This document shows, in pieces, positions 1-8,800 of a stretch of 64,000 bases of DNA; position 1 is the stretch's first letter, and each line of letters opens with the position of its first letter. The translations under genes were made by a program, and so were the position numbers. The notes under the pieces are model-generated. The model saw only the letters and a list, made by a program, of their open reading frames with translations. It ran no database searches and was not told the origin of the DNA. The stretch lies in assembly GCF_000023845.1 (NCBI RefSeq), contig NC_013170.1, positions 434,001-498,000 of the forward strand, written 5' to 3'. The DNA is from Cryptobacterium curtum DSM 15641 (GTDB lineage Bacteria; Actinomycetota; Coriobacteriia; Coriobacteriales; Eggerthellaceae).

Positions 1-1
1 T

Positions 2-268
2 TCGTTTTTCTATGCTGTTGAAAGCAGTCGCAATGCAACCATTGTTATCCTTGGCGAGGTTGTGTTCGTTGTTTTCTTTGCGGCTGTTCTACCCCTCTTC
101 TTAGGGCTTGACGGTGTGTGGCTTGCGGTGGTGGCCACACAGGCATGCCTTGCCGTGTTGGCGGTGGCACTGCTGCGGCATTCGCGAGGCAACATTGCCC
201 AGGCGGCAGCGCGTCATGTCGAAAAGCATGCGGAATTGGCTGGGCAGGCAGCTGAAAGTAACGCATAA
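2..268 (+). CDS. MATE-family efflux transporter, C-terminal fragment
   Basis: This is the last 88 codons of a gene that begins left of the window; the frame is open from base 2 to the TAA at 266-268. The fragment has two strongly hydrophobic segments separated by a short loop containing LGLDGVWLA, followed by a charged, Ala-rich tail. A hydrophobic helix, then L-G-L-x-G-V-W, then a final helix is typical of the C-terminal end of MATE (multidrug and toxic compound extrusion) antiporters of the inner membrane. With only the C-terminus visible, the substrate cannot be inferred. The family assignment is likely but not certain. Confidence 0.6.
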   Translation, partial: SFFYAVESSRNATIVILGEVVFVVFFAAVLPLFLGLDGVWLAVVATQACLAVLAVALLRHSRGNIAQAAARHVEKHAELAGQAAESNA

Positions 269-470
269 AGAGCCGAGAGCAACGCGTAAAGAAGAGAAAC
301 GGCTTGCGCTGTTGTATTATTTCCTGACCAAGTATGAGAGTATGAAGAGGTCTTACTAAAAGGGTTTTACTTGCTTTACCTCATTGGGTAAGGGTCAATG
401 GGCATAGTGCAAGCCGATTGCCAGATATACGTTTTACCTGCCTATTGTAGTGTGTAAGGGAAGGATGTTC

Positions 471-1187
471 GTGAATTACCTGCTGACATTTCTCGAGGGT
501 ATTGTCACCTTCGTATCGCCCTGTTTGCTTCCATTATTGCCCGTATATGTAGCCTATTTTGCTGGTGGTCTGCCAGAGGCTTCTGGAAATGCCGCTGCGT
601 CGCAGTCAGCTTCCACAAGCGCTTCGCGCATTGCTGGTAGCAAGTTCAAAGGGGCGCTTGGATTTGTTGCTGGCTTTACTGTGTTGTTTTGTGCTTTGGG
701 AGCCATGGCGGCTTCGCTGGGTGGCTTTTTCATGCAGAACCGTCGCGCCCTTGAAGTGGTGTGCGGGCTGGTTATCATTCTGTTTGGTTTCACTTATTGG
801 GGTGTCATTAAAACGAGCATTTTTACCGGTCGTGGTGCGCGCCCTAAAACACTCTCCCAGGGGTTTGGTCCATCCTTTTTGTTTGGTATGGCGTTTGCGG
901 TTAGTTGGACTCCATGTGTGGGTGCTTTCCTGGGATCGGCGCTCTCTCTGGCCGTAACAACGGGGGATATGCTAACTGGTGCATCGCTGCTCGCATGCTA
1001 TTCACTTGGTTTGGGTGTGCCATTTATCCTGTCAGCCTTGCTGATCGACCGTCTTGAAGGTGCTTTTACGTGGGTTAAGGCGCATTATGGCATTATCAAT
1101 AAAGTTTGTGGTGCGCTGCTTGTTTTGGTGGGCGCCCTTTTGGTATCGGGCTTGTTTAGCTCGTGGATGGGAATGTTTGCAGCCTAG
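471..1187 (+). CDS. ccdA: CcdA-like cytochrome c biogenesis / thiol-disulfide transmembrane protein
   Basis: The 238-residue polytopic membrane protein belongs to the CcdA/DsbD-beta family, which carries reducing equivalents from cytoplasmic thioredoxin across the membrane to extracytoplasmic thiol proteins. The two family cysteines are visible, in FVSPCLLPLLPVY in the first helix and SWTPCVGAFLGSA in the fourth; about six hydrophobic helices follow the usual pattern. A Ser/Ala-rich loop (AASQSASTSAS) lies between helices 1 and 2. GTG 471 is preferred over GTG 450 and ATG 465 because the AAGGGAAGG ribosome-binding site ends six bases before it. A secreted thioredoxin-like protein follows 34 bases downstream, the expected electron acceptor. 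Reduction of cytochrome c or of other surface thiols are both possible. Confidence 0.9.
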   Translation: MNYLLTFLEGIVTFVSPCLLPLLPVYVAYFAGGLPEASGNAAASQSASTSASRIAGSKFKGALGFVAGFTVLFCALGAMAASLGGFFMQNRRALEVVCGLVIILFGFTYWGVIKTSIFTGRGARPKTLSQGFGPSFLFGMAFAVSWTPCVGAFLGSALSLAVTTGDMLTGASLLACYSLGLGVPFILSALLIDRLEGAFTWVKAHYGIINKVCGALLVLVGALLVSGLFSSWMGMFAA

Positions 1188-1221
1188 TGGGTGGCTTATA
1201 CATGAGTATCGGGGGAACATC

Positions 1222-1881
1222 GTGAGCAATAAGAAACAGTTGTTGATTTCAGTGGTCGTGCTTGTGGCTGTCGTTGCTGTAGCTGTTGTGGCGTATCGCG
1301 CGCTCTCTGCTGGTCAGATGTCATCTTCTACTTCAGCAGGATCTGCTTCCACTTCTTCGTCTTCAATCGATCAATCTCAAGCCCTTTCACAGAGCCCAGG
1401 CAACTCGTCTTCTGCAAATGGGTCTGGATCTGCCATGTCGGGTGGGTCTTCAGGGAACTCACAGGCGCTTCCTTCGTTTTCGGTACTTGATTCATCAGGC
1501 GCTAAGGTTTCAAGCGATTCTGTTATTGGCAAGCCTACGTTTATCGGTTTTTGGGCGACCTGGTGTCCTAACTGTGTCTCGGAAGCTCCTGACATTCAAA
1601 AGCTGTATGACACGTATGGGGATCGCGTCAACTTCATGATGATCGACTGTGTTGATGGCCAGCGTGAAACCGTTGATATCGCAAAGCAGTGGATCGAAAG
1701 CAAAGGGTATACCTATCCGGTGTACTTCGATACAACCAATCAAGCATCGCTGGCGCTACGTGTTCAGTATCTGCCGACGATTTACCTGGTTGATGCGCAG
1801 GGGAACGTGACGTCAATGAAAATTGGTTCTACCTCGTTTGATGCGATGGCAACAGCGCTCGACGGCCTGCTTGCTTCATAG
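1222..1881 (+). CDS. TlpA/ResA-like membrane-anchored thioredoxin
   Basis: The protein has 219 residues. An uncleaved signal anchor (about residues 7-25, Val/Ala-rich) is followed by a Ser/Gly-rich linker to about residue 85 and a thioredoxin fold of the TlpA/ResA (redoxin) type. The active site is WATWCPNCVSEAP, a CPNC motif in the usual position, and the cis-proline loop appears as YLPTIYL near the end. GTG 1222 is the start, preceded by GGGGGAAC. It directly follows the CcdA-like gene, so the pair probably forms a reducing relay outside the membrane: CcdA-like protein passes electrons to this thioredoxin, which reduces disulfides in apocytochrome or other exported proteins. The exact substrate is not shown by the sequence. 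Confidence 0.88.
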   Translation: MSNKKQLLISVVVLVAVVAVAVVAYRALSAGQMSSSTSAGSASTSSSSIDQSQALSQSPGNSSSANGSGSAMSGGSSGNSQALPSFSVLDSSGAKVSSDSVIGKPTFIGFWATWCPNCVSEAPDIQKLYDTYGDRVNFMMIDCVDGQRETVDIAKQWIESKGYTYPVYFDTTNQASLALRVQYLPTIYLVDAQGNVTSMKIGSTSFDAMATALDGLLAS

Positions 1882-1894
1882 TGCATAGACAATA

Positions 1895-2158
1895 TTACTG
1901 GACATGTTGAGCTCGCTCTGCAAAGCGTTTGCGGACATTTTCGCTTGTAATCCAGCCGTCTTTATCTCCAGACGTGCGGCCTGCCTCGAGCTCTGAGAAC
2001 AGGCGATTTTCAGCAGCGAGCTTGTTGTAGTCATCCATATCGAGGATGGCATACTTACCCTGCCCATTCTTCGTAAGGAATACAGGTGCACCGGGAGCCA
2101 CGCCATCAAGTACTTCGGTGTAGCTACGTAACGATGAGACTGGCATGATTGTAGGCAT
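1895..2158 (-). CDS. Phd/YefM-type antitoxin, no toxin gene beside it
   Basis: This 87-residue protein matches the Phd/YefM family by its N-terminus (MPTIMPVSSLRSY) followed by VFLTKNGQGKYAILDMDDYNKL, the usual Phd N-terminal DNA-binding and dimerisation fold. The C-terminal part, rich in charged residues, would be the toxin-binding tail. A ribosome-binding site GGAGTAAAT precedes the ATG. No RelE, Doc or other toxin reading frame lies on either side: downstream is the convergent end of the thioredoxin gene (14 bases away) and upstream is a tRNA gene. The antitoxin is therefore solitary, a domesticated antitoxin or the remnant of a lost pair. A palindrome 32 bases upstream is a candidate autoregulatory operator. 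Confidence 0.82.
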   Translation of the reverse strand: MPTIMPVSSLRSYTEVLDGVAPGAPVFLTKNGQGKYAILDMDDYNKLAAENRLFSELEAGRTSGDKDGWITSENVRKRFAERAQHVQ

Positions 2159-2189
2159 ATTTACTCCTTGCTGAATAATTTACCCCTTA

Positions 2190-2208
2190 TTTTACAGCAT
2201 GTGTAAAA
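2190..2208. promoter_or_regulatory. Inverted repeat upstream of the Phd-like antitoxin
   Basis: TTTTACA and TGTAAAA form a perfect 7-bp inverted repeat with a 5-base spacer, 32 bases upstream of the antitoxin ATG on the minus strand. Phd-family proteins bind palindromes overlapping their own promoters. Function as an operator is inferred from position and symmetry only. Confidence 0.4.
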
Positions 2209-2271
2209 CAAAACTGATTAAAGAGGTGGCTTGCATGTAGCGGCAGGCTGTGGCAGAATATTTCGGCATTC

Positions 2272-2346
2272 GGGCGATTGGCGCAGCGGGAGCGCAACTG
2301 CCTTACAAGCAGTAGGCCGCAGGTTCGAACCCTGCATCGCCCACCA
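2272..2346 (+). tRNA. tRNA-Val (anticodon TAC)
   Basis: The gene folds as a complete cloverleaf. The acceptor stem GGGCGAT pairs with ATCGCCC, the anticodon stem ACTGC pairs with GCAGT around the loop CTTACAA, and the T-arm GCAGG pairs with CCTGC around TTCGAAC. The anticodon read from the loop is TAC, for valine. The discriminator base is A and CCA is encoded (2344-2346). Confidence 0.96.
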
Positions 2347-2355
2347 TCAAAAACG

Positions 2356-2386
2356 CAGGCCAGGGTTAAAGTCTCTGGCCTGTTTT
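2356..2386 (+). terminator. Intrinsic terminator after tRNA-Val
   Basis: CAGGCCAG and CTGGCCTG form a perfect 8-bp stem around an 11-base loop, followed at once by TTTT. It starts ten bases after the tRNA CCA end and is a conventional rho-independent terminator. Between here and the next gene (2623) no other feature stands out. Confidence 0.85.
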
Positions 2387-2622
2387 CGTACAGGTGACTG
2401 GAATGCGATTGAACGCATGAGATCCAGCAGAATGTAATTGATCACACGAGATCTGGCGTCACACGATTTCATTTCCGTAGTATTTATTTGTCTGTTACTT
2501 CCTTATAGCTTGGCATCTGCCTGTAGTCCAAACCTTATTCCGCTTGTCGCTTTGCGTCGGTATCTTGCCTTCTTGGTATGTTAAAGTGAAGATGATTTCA
2601 CTTACGATTCAAGGAGGTCTCG

Positions 2623-3087
2623 ATGTATCAAAGCATCCTTGTCCCGTACGACAGGTCTGAGCATGCCAAACATGCCCTATCTGCCGCTCTTGAACTGGCA
2701 AGCACTTCATTCGAAGGAAAAGTAACGCTGCTCTACGTTGCTGAGTTGCCTGACTTTGATGACCCGACCTTTGAGGCTGCTGCTCAGATGGCTGGTGTAG
2801 CACGTGTTAGCCAGGAAGATTCACTGGCAGCTCAGCGCGAGTTTTATGAGCGCAAAAAAAAGGATCTTATTGCTGATGCAAAATCGATTGTTGGCGATTT
2901 TACCCAGGTGGTGTATCGAGTGACATCCGGCAAGCCGCATGACGCAATCGTTGAATTTGCCGAAACTGGCCAATTCGATCTTGTCGTGATGGGAAACCGT
3001 GGCTTGGGCGCGCTGCGCGGTGCTTTGGGTTCAGTGAGCTACGCGGTGCTGCGCTCAGTTGATATTCCGGTGTTGATTGTTAAATAG
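2623..3087 (+). CDS. Universal stress protein, UspA family
   Basis: The 154-residue single Usp domain begins with the family's first strand and loop (MYQSILVPYDRSEHA) and ends with the nucleotide-binding loop GNRGLGALRGALGSVS followed by IPVLIVK. The loop contains the G-x2-G...G-S pattern of ATP-binding Usp proteins, with eight rather than nine residues between the second glycine and GS. This length also occurs in the family, so ATP binding remains likely but untested. A strong AAGGAGG site precedes ATG 2623. These cytoplasmic proteins accumulate under starvation or stress; the specific role here is unknown. Confidence 0.92.
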   Translation: MYQSILVPYDRSEHAKHALSAALELASTSFEGKVTLLYVAELPDFDDPTFEAAAQMAGVARVSQEDSLAAQREFYERKKKDLIADAKSIVGDFTQVVYRVTSGKPHDAIVEFAETGQFDLVVMGNRGLGALRGALGSVSYAVLRSVDIPVLIVK

Positions 3088-3155
3088 GGTTGATACGCGG
3101 CGCACTGCCTCCTAAAGCCATTCAAAGCCAAGGGCAGTGACTGACAGGGGGGTAT

Positions 3156-3350
3156 ATGGAACACGTACGCTATCTAAAAGCGGCCAGTGCAATCTGTGGT
3201 GCGCTGGTGCTATTTGCTATTGGTATTATGCTGACAGGCTATCAGGCATGGGATGCTAAGCATATTGGCACAACCGTTGTGGTTGCTATCGCATCGGTCG
3301 TATGTGGCTATTTCGCCTATAAGAAAACACGTGCGTCTCGTACCAAGTAA
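3156..3350 (+). CDS. Small two-helix membrane protein of unknown function
   Basis: A 64-residue protein with two hydrophobic segments (about residues 12-30 and 40-55) joined by a short polar loop (AWDAKHIG) and ending in a basic tail (KKTRASRTK). No family is recognised. A GGGGGG ribosome-binding stretch stands four bases before ATG 3156. The gene sits 68 bases behind uspA on the same strand and may be cotranscribed with it. The basic C-terminal tail suggests both ends face the cytoplasm. It is judged real from its ribosome-binding site and membrane-protein composition. Confidence 0.6.
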   Translation: MEHVRYLKAASAICGALVLFAIGIMLTGYQAWDAKHIGTTVVVAIASVVCGYFAYKKTRASRTK

Positions 3351-3503
3351 CGTGCCCTGAAACAAGACAATCAAGTAGTTACTTGTAGTACTAACAGTTG
3401 TAGCGCTGACGGATAAGAAAGCACGCATATTTCGCGCTAAGTAGCGGGTTGAATAACGTCGAGATCTTTTGTATTTTAGATCGTTATACGTGCTTACTTG
3501 ACG

Positions 3504-3977
3504 TTACCCCTGGCGCGGAGGCATCTTTTCATATTCACCAACTGAAATAAATTCGACACGCTCAACAGCGCTATCGCGCAGAATCAGTATGGCGACACTA
3601 GGGTCGCTTCCGCCTCGTGGATACGAAGGGCTCCCTGGATTGATGTAGTGAACGCCGCCAATAACTTCGTTGCGGGGTATATGGGTGTGTCCGTGCACCA
3701 CAACCGCTACATCATCAGCGGGAGTTCCGATATCTTGAGGACGATGCACCATAAAGAATCGCACGCCTTCGAGGATGAATGTTGTACTTAAGGGAAGGTC
3801 AATACCGTAGTCGTTATTCCCTTTGACGGCAGTAACCGGTGCAATTGTCTGCAATTCCCAGAGTATTGGCTCAACCTCTATATCGCCTGCGCAAAGAATA
3901 CGATCGACGCCCTGCAGTGCTTCCATAACTGCAGTGGGCAGTTGACGATGGAGATCCGAAACAAGTCCGACTTTCAT
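3504..3977 (-). CDS. YfcE/MJ0936-family metallophosphodiesterase
   Basis: A 157-residue calcineurin-like phosphoesterase of the small YfcE/MJ0936 type. The metal-binding motifs appear in order: VSDLH near the N-terminus, CAGDIE, VKGNNDYG, VVHGHTHIP and YINPGSPSYPRGG. The first motif has D-L-H instead of the commoner D-T-H. The start ATG at 3977 is preceded by AAAGGGG six bases upstream; a longer upstream extension is unlikely. Members hydrolyse phosphodiesters in vitro, and the natural substrate is usually unknown. The gene is divergent from rlmB with 75 bases between them, so the two promoters share that gap. Confidence 0.88.
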   Translation of the reverse strand: MKVGLVSDLHRQLPTAVMEALQGVDRILCAGDIEVEPILWELQTIAPVTAVKGNNDYGIDLPLSTTFILEGVRFFMVHRPQDIGTPADDVAVVVHGHTHIPRNEVIGGVHYINPGSPSYPRGGSDPSVAILILRDSAVERVEFISVGEYEKMPPRQG

Positions 3978-4052
3978 GGAGTTCCCCTTTCTGCCCGTGG
4001 AATTATGCTCTCCAGGTATACGCGCCTTGCGTATTCCCTCATAATACCTGTC

Positions 4053-4955
4053 ATGGCTGAATTTATTGAAGGAAAACATCCTGTTTGGGAAGCACTGAGC
4101 ACGCACGTGCCCATCACACGTATTTTTCTTGCCGATGGCAATAAGCACGATCGGCTCTTGCAGGATATTCTGCATATGGCGGCGCGTCAGCATATTGTGA
4201 TGGAAACGGTTCCTCGTGCGCAGCTTGATAAACGTTCAAAGCGCGGTAGTCATCAGGGAATTATGGCGCAGGCGCAACCCTTTGCCTATGCGAGTCTTGA
4301 TGACATTATCGCGCGCGGAAATGATCAAGCTGTTTCGTTGGCGGTGTCGCACTCGTCGTCAGCTGCCCCTTGCGCACTTATTATTGTGCTCGATCATATT
4401 ACCGACGCTGGCAATCTTGGGGCTATCGCTCGTTCAGCAGAGTCGGTAGGAGCTGCGGGTATTATTATCCCCAACAAGCGCAGTGCATATGTCACTGCTA
4501 GCACGTATAAGAGTTCTGCTGGTGCGATCTCTCATATTCCCGTTGCACAGGTTGCTAATTTACAGCAGGCACTAGCGCGTCTCAAAAATGAAGGCTACTG
4601 GGTGGCCGGCGCTTCGGAAAAAGCTGAAGGCGGTATTTGGGATGCAAACCTTACAGGTAACGTGTGCTTGGTGATGGGCAATGAGAACACCGGTCTTGCG
4701 CGCCTTACCCAAGAGGCATGCGACTTTTTCGTATCGCTTCCTCAGCGGGGGGTAGTATCGTCGTTAAATGTGGCGCAATCAGCTACTGTGTGTATGTACG
4801 AATGGTTGCGGCAGAATCGTCTATCTCTGCAGGAATGTGCTTCTGGCACTTCCAATACCTCTCATACCCTTGCTAATGCTAATGCTAATGCCTCGAATCG
4901 TTCTAGCGCTCCCTCGTGTTGTTCGCGCGCTTCAAGCCAAGCAAAAGCGCAGTAG
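4053..4955 (+). CDS. rlmB: 23S rRNA 2'-O-methyltransferase, RlmB/TrmH family (SpoU)
   Basis: The 300-residue protein has the N-terminal substrate-binding domain (EGKHPVWEAL), then the SPOUT methyltransferase with its three motifs: DHITDAGNLGAIARSA, LVMGNENTGL and LPQRGVVSSLNVAQSA. RlmB methylates G2251 of 23S rRNA in E. coli; related TrmH-group proteins modify other sites, so the exact base is inferred. The last 35 residues are a low-complexity tail with a GCTAAT triplet repeat (4872-4889) encoding ANANAN, beyond the usual family end. No clear ribosome-binding site precedes ATG 4053. A CATAAT box lies just upstream, so a leaderless or very short-leader transcript is possible. yacP follows 21 bases downstream. 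Confidence 0.88.
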   Translation: MAEFIEGKHPVWEALSTHVPITRIFLADGNKHDRLLQDILHMAARQHIVMETVPRAQLDKRSKRGSHQGIMAQAQPFAYASLDDIIARGNDQAVSLAVSHSSSAAPCALIIVLDHITDAGNLGAIARSAESVGAAGIIIPNKRSAYVTASTYKSSAGAISHIPVAQVANLQQALARLKNEGYWVAGASEKAEGGIWDANLTGNVCLVMGNENTGLARLTQEACDFFVSLPQRGVVSSLNVAQSATVCMYEWLRQNRLSLQECASGTSNTSHTLANANANASNRSSAPSCCSRASSQAKAQ

Positions 4956-4976
4956 CTAGCGCATAGGGTGTCCACC

Positions 4977-5516
4977 ATGAAATCTCGCAACAAGCTTTTG
5001 ATTGTTGACGGCTACAACGTTTTGCGTAGTGGTAGTCGCTATCGACATATGCGCGCTATGGCCGATTACACCGACGAGGTGTACAACAAATGTCGCGAGG
5101 CTCTTATCAACGACGTAATCGCACACATGGGGCGCGATTACTGCGAGGCATACTTGGTATTCGATGGCAGGGACAACGAATTTTCAACAGGGGTGCCCGA
5201 ACGCATTGGCGGCGTGCAGGTGGTGTTTTCTCCAGCGGGGTTATCAGCTGATACGGTTATTGAAAAGCTGGCGTTTGATGCTCGTTCACGTGGGGTTGAA
5301 GTGATGGTAGTTACGAGTGACGCGACTATTCAGGACACAGTTTTTGGTCTTGGTGTCGATCGTATGAGTGCCGACGGATTCAGTCGCGAAGCAGAATTGC
5401 TCGATCAGGAAGCACGGCTGGACGAAAATCCGAAGGCCACCGTAAAGAATACGGTAGGCGAACGCATTGATGCGAGCACGCTTGCTCAGTTGGAAGCCTT
5501 GCGTGACGGGAAATAG
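4977..5516 (+). CDS. yacP: YacP-like NYN-domain ribonuclease (Rae1 family)
   Basis: The 179-residue protein is a PIN-like NYN (YacP/DUF901) domain. It starts with LLIVDGYNVLR, contains VFDGRDNEFS and VVTSDATIQDTVFGLG, and places Asp residues where the metal-binding acidic cluster of NYN nucleases lies. In Bacillus the homologue Rae1 is a ribosome-associated endoribonuclease; the same activity here is inferred. ATG 4977 is chosen over GTG 4968 because AGGGTG is then correctly spaced. It follows rlmB closely and probably shares its transcript, the common rlmB-yacP pairing. rpoB starts 328 bases downstream. Confidence 0.88.
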   Translation: MKSRNKLLIVDGYNVLRSGSRYRHMRAMADYTDEVYNKCREALINDVIAHMGRDYCEAYLVFDGRDNEFSTGVPERIGGVQVVFSPAGLSADTVIEKLAFDARSRGVEVMVVTSDATIQDTVFGLGVDRMSADGFSREAELLDQEARLDENPKATVKNTVGERIDASTLAQLEALRDGK

Positions 5517-5745
5517 GCTGCGTCATCGAAGTGCAAAGTCGTTTGCTCTGCCGAAGTACACAGCTGCCTATTTTGTAATCTCGTACAACAAAAGTAATTT
5601 ATAGTATCGAACTACTGCATGTCAGTCTCTGAGAAAGATTGATTGGTCTGTGGTCTCTGCATAGTTAAAAGAAGCTGCTGTTCTATTTTGCTGATGTCGT
5701 CTGAATTTGCCGAATGCTATCTAATAAGCAAAGAAAACACATGCT

Positions 5746-5797
5746 TCAAGAAAATTTTTCTTGACTTCACTTAAAGAAAAACGTAGCTTTAAAACTT
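5746..5797 (+). promoter_or_regulatory. Likely rpoBC promoter with overlapping palindrome
   Basis: TTGACT (5761-5766) and TAGCTT (5784-5789) are spaced by 17 bases, a plausible sigma-A promoter about 50 bases upstream of rpoB. A 9-bp perfect inverted repeat (TCAAGAAAA and TTTTCTTGA around one T, 5746-5764) runs into the -35 box. It could be an operator or an AT-rich activating tract. The rest of the 328-base gap (5517-5745) shows no recognisable feature. An AAAGGAGG site at 5828-5834 serves the rpoB GTG. Confidence 0.5.
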
Positions 5798-5844
5798 GCG
5801 ACTTTTCGCAAAAAAACGGATTTTCTTAAAGGAGGAAAAGCCCC

Positions 5845-8800
5845 GTGGCGCAAGCACAAAACAACGCTCCCAACAGCCTTTATAGGAGCCGCAGAAGCTT
5901 CGCAAAGATCCCACCCGTTATCGATATCCCCAACCTGATTGCCATTCAGACTGAAAGCTTTGACTGGTTCAAGGGTGAGGGCCTCGACCAAGCATTCCAA
6001 GATATTTGCCCCATCGAGAGCAATACGAAGAATATGCGCGTCGAGATCGGTAAGCACGAGTTCGGTGATCCGAAGTATCCGGTTGACGAATGCAAGGTCA
6101 AAGATCTGACCTATCAGGCACCCCTGTTTGCCGAAGTGCGCTTCACCAATTTGGAGACCGGCGAAATCAAAGAGCAGGACGTCTTTATGGGCGATTTCCC
6201 GCTGATGACGCCGCGCGGTACCTTTATTGTTAACGGTACCGAACGAGTGGTTGTCTCGCAGTTGGTGCGCAGCCCTGGTGTCTATTTTGGGGCCGAGCGC
6301 GACAAGACAAGCAACAAGACCATCTATAACGCCAAGGTTATTCCTTCGCGGGGTGCTTGGCTTGAATTTGAAACCGACAAGCGCGATATCCTTTCGGTGC
6401 GTATCGACCGCAAGCGCAAGCAGCCGGCAACTCTTTTGCTGCGCGCTCTAGGGCTTGCTGAAACACGCGAAGAGATTATTGAAGCGCTCGGCGATAGCGA
6501 AATGGTGCTGCGCACGATCGATCGCGATCCTGCGACAACACGCGACGAATCGTTGATCGAGCTCTACAAGCGCTTCCGTCCGGGTGAGCCGCCTACCATC
6601 GATTCGGCACGTACATTGCTTGATGGATTGTTCTTCAATCCACAGCGCTACAACCTTGCAAAGGTTGGTCGGTATAAGATCAACAAAAAGCTCGGTTTCG
6701 ACGCCGAAGGCGATTCCTCCACGCTAACCAATGACGATATCATTGCCACAATGCGCTACATTGTGGCTTTGCATAACGGTGAAGAAGGCTATGTCACCGA
6801 TGATATCGACCATTTTGGCAACCGCCGTATTCGTACGGTGGGTGAATTAATCCAGAACCAGTTCCGCATTGGCTTGTCGCGTATGGAGCGTGTGGTACGC
6901 GAGCGCATGAGCATGCAGGAGCCCGACGAAATTACGCCGCAGAGCTTGATTAACATTAGGCCTATTGTGGCTTCCATCAAGGAATTCTTCGGATCGTCTC
7001 AGCTGTCGCAGTTCATGGACCAGGCCAACCCTGTGGCGGGCGTTACGCATAAGCGTCGTCTGTCAGCATTGGGTCCGGGTGGTCTGTCGCGTGAGCGTGC
7101 AGGCTTTGAAGTGCGTGACGTTCACAATTCGCACTACAGCCGCATGTGTCCTATCGAAACACCCGAAGGTCCTAACATCGGCTTAATTGGTTCGCTTGCC
7201 ACGTATGCCCGCGTGAACAATTACGGCTTTATCGAAGCGCCGTATCGTCGCGTGGTTGAGGGTAAGGTAACGAACGACGTTGATTACCTTACCGCCGATG
7301 AAGAAGAGCATCATACTATTGCTCAGGCTAACGAGCCATACGATACCAAGACGGGTATCCTGGGAACGACCGACGAATCTGGGACCTTCCACCCAACTGA
7401 ACGTTTGCTGGCTCGTACGCGCAACTCGCATGGTGAGTTTGGCGACCCGGCTGAGGTGTCAGTTTCTCAGGTGGACTACATGGACATCTCGCCGCGCCAG
7501 ATGGTGTCGGTGGCCACTTCGCTTATTCCGTTCCTCGAACACGACGACGCTCATCGCGCCCTCATGGGTTCGAACATGCAGCGTCAGGCTGTGCCGCTTC
7601 TGCGCCCGCACGCACCGTTTGTTGGTACGGGCATCGAGCACCGTATTGCAGTTGACTCGGGTGAGATTCTTATTGCACAGAACTCTGGTCTGGTCGACTA
7701 TGTTGATGGTGAGGTTATCAATATCCTCACCGACGATGGTGAATACGACGAATACTTGATTCCGAAGTTCCAGCGCTCCAACCAGGGCTATTGCGTAAAT
7801 CATAAACCGCTCGTGCGCAAGGGCGACCGAGTGGAAGTGGGCGATGTACTTGCCGATGGTCAGTCGTGTGACCACGCTGAGCTGTCGCTGGGGCAGAACC
7901 TGCTGGTGGCTTACATGCCATGGGAAGGTTACAACTACGAGGACGCTATCGTTATTTCCGAGCGTGTTGTTGCTGAAGACTTGCTGACAAGCATTCACAT
8001 TAGCGAATACGAAGCTGATGCGCGCGACACAAAGCTGGGGCCTGAAGAGATTACTCGTGAGATTCCTAACATCAGCGAAGATATGATTGCCGACTTAGAT
8101 GGCGATGGCATTATTCGTATTGGTGCTGAAGTCAATCCGGGCGATGTGCTGGTGGGTAAGGTAACCCCGAAGGGTGAAACTGAACTAACAGCCGAAGAAC
8201 GCCTACTGCGTGCTATCTTTGGCGAAAAGGCACGTGAAGTGCGTGACACAAGCCTTAAGGTGCCTCATGGTGCCGGCGGTCGTGTAATTGGCATTCACCG
8301 CTTCAGCCGCGCTTCGGGCGATGAATTGGCGCCTGGCGTCAACGAGCAGGTGCGCGTATATGTGGCGCAGAAGCGCAAAATCCAGCAGGGCGACAAGATG
8401 TCTGGTCGTCATGGTAACAAAGGTGTTGTCTCGCGGGTACTGCCGGTTGAAGACATGCCATATTTGGCCGATGGCACACCGGTTGACATTATGCTGAACC
8501 CATTGGGCGTACCTTCTCGTATGAACGTTGGTCAGCTTCTTGAATGCCATCTTGGGTGGGCAGCTAAATGGGGCTGGTCGGATGACGAAAATTCCGACGA
8601 GGCTGTTGAAGGTCCCATCTATGTGTCGACTCCGGTGTTCGATAGCGCCACTGAAGAAGAAATTCGCGACGTTATCGAAAAGTCGAACCGCAATCTCGTT
8701 AACCTGAACCGTGAAAAGTACGGCGATGCAATGCGTGAAGAATTTGTCCCGCAGCTTAACGAATTTGGCAAGACCACGTTGTATGACGGTCGCACGGGCG

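Noticed and set aside
108-359. Frame of 83 codons overlapping the MATE fragment and extending past it
   Set aside because: It is out of frame with the transporter over most of its length, and its Arg/Trp-rich composition is typical of a shadow frame.
3950-4052. Longer N-terminus for RlmB starting at TTG 3942
   Set aside because: It would overlap the divergent phosphodiesterase gene and add sequence unlike the family; conserved sequence begins at ATG 4053.
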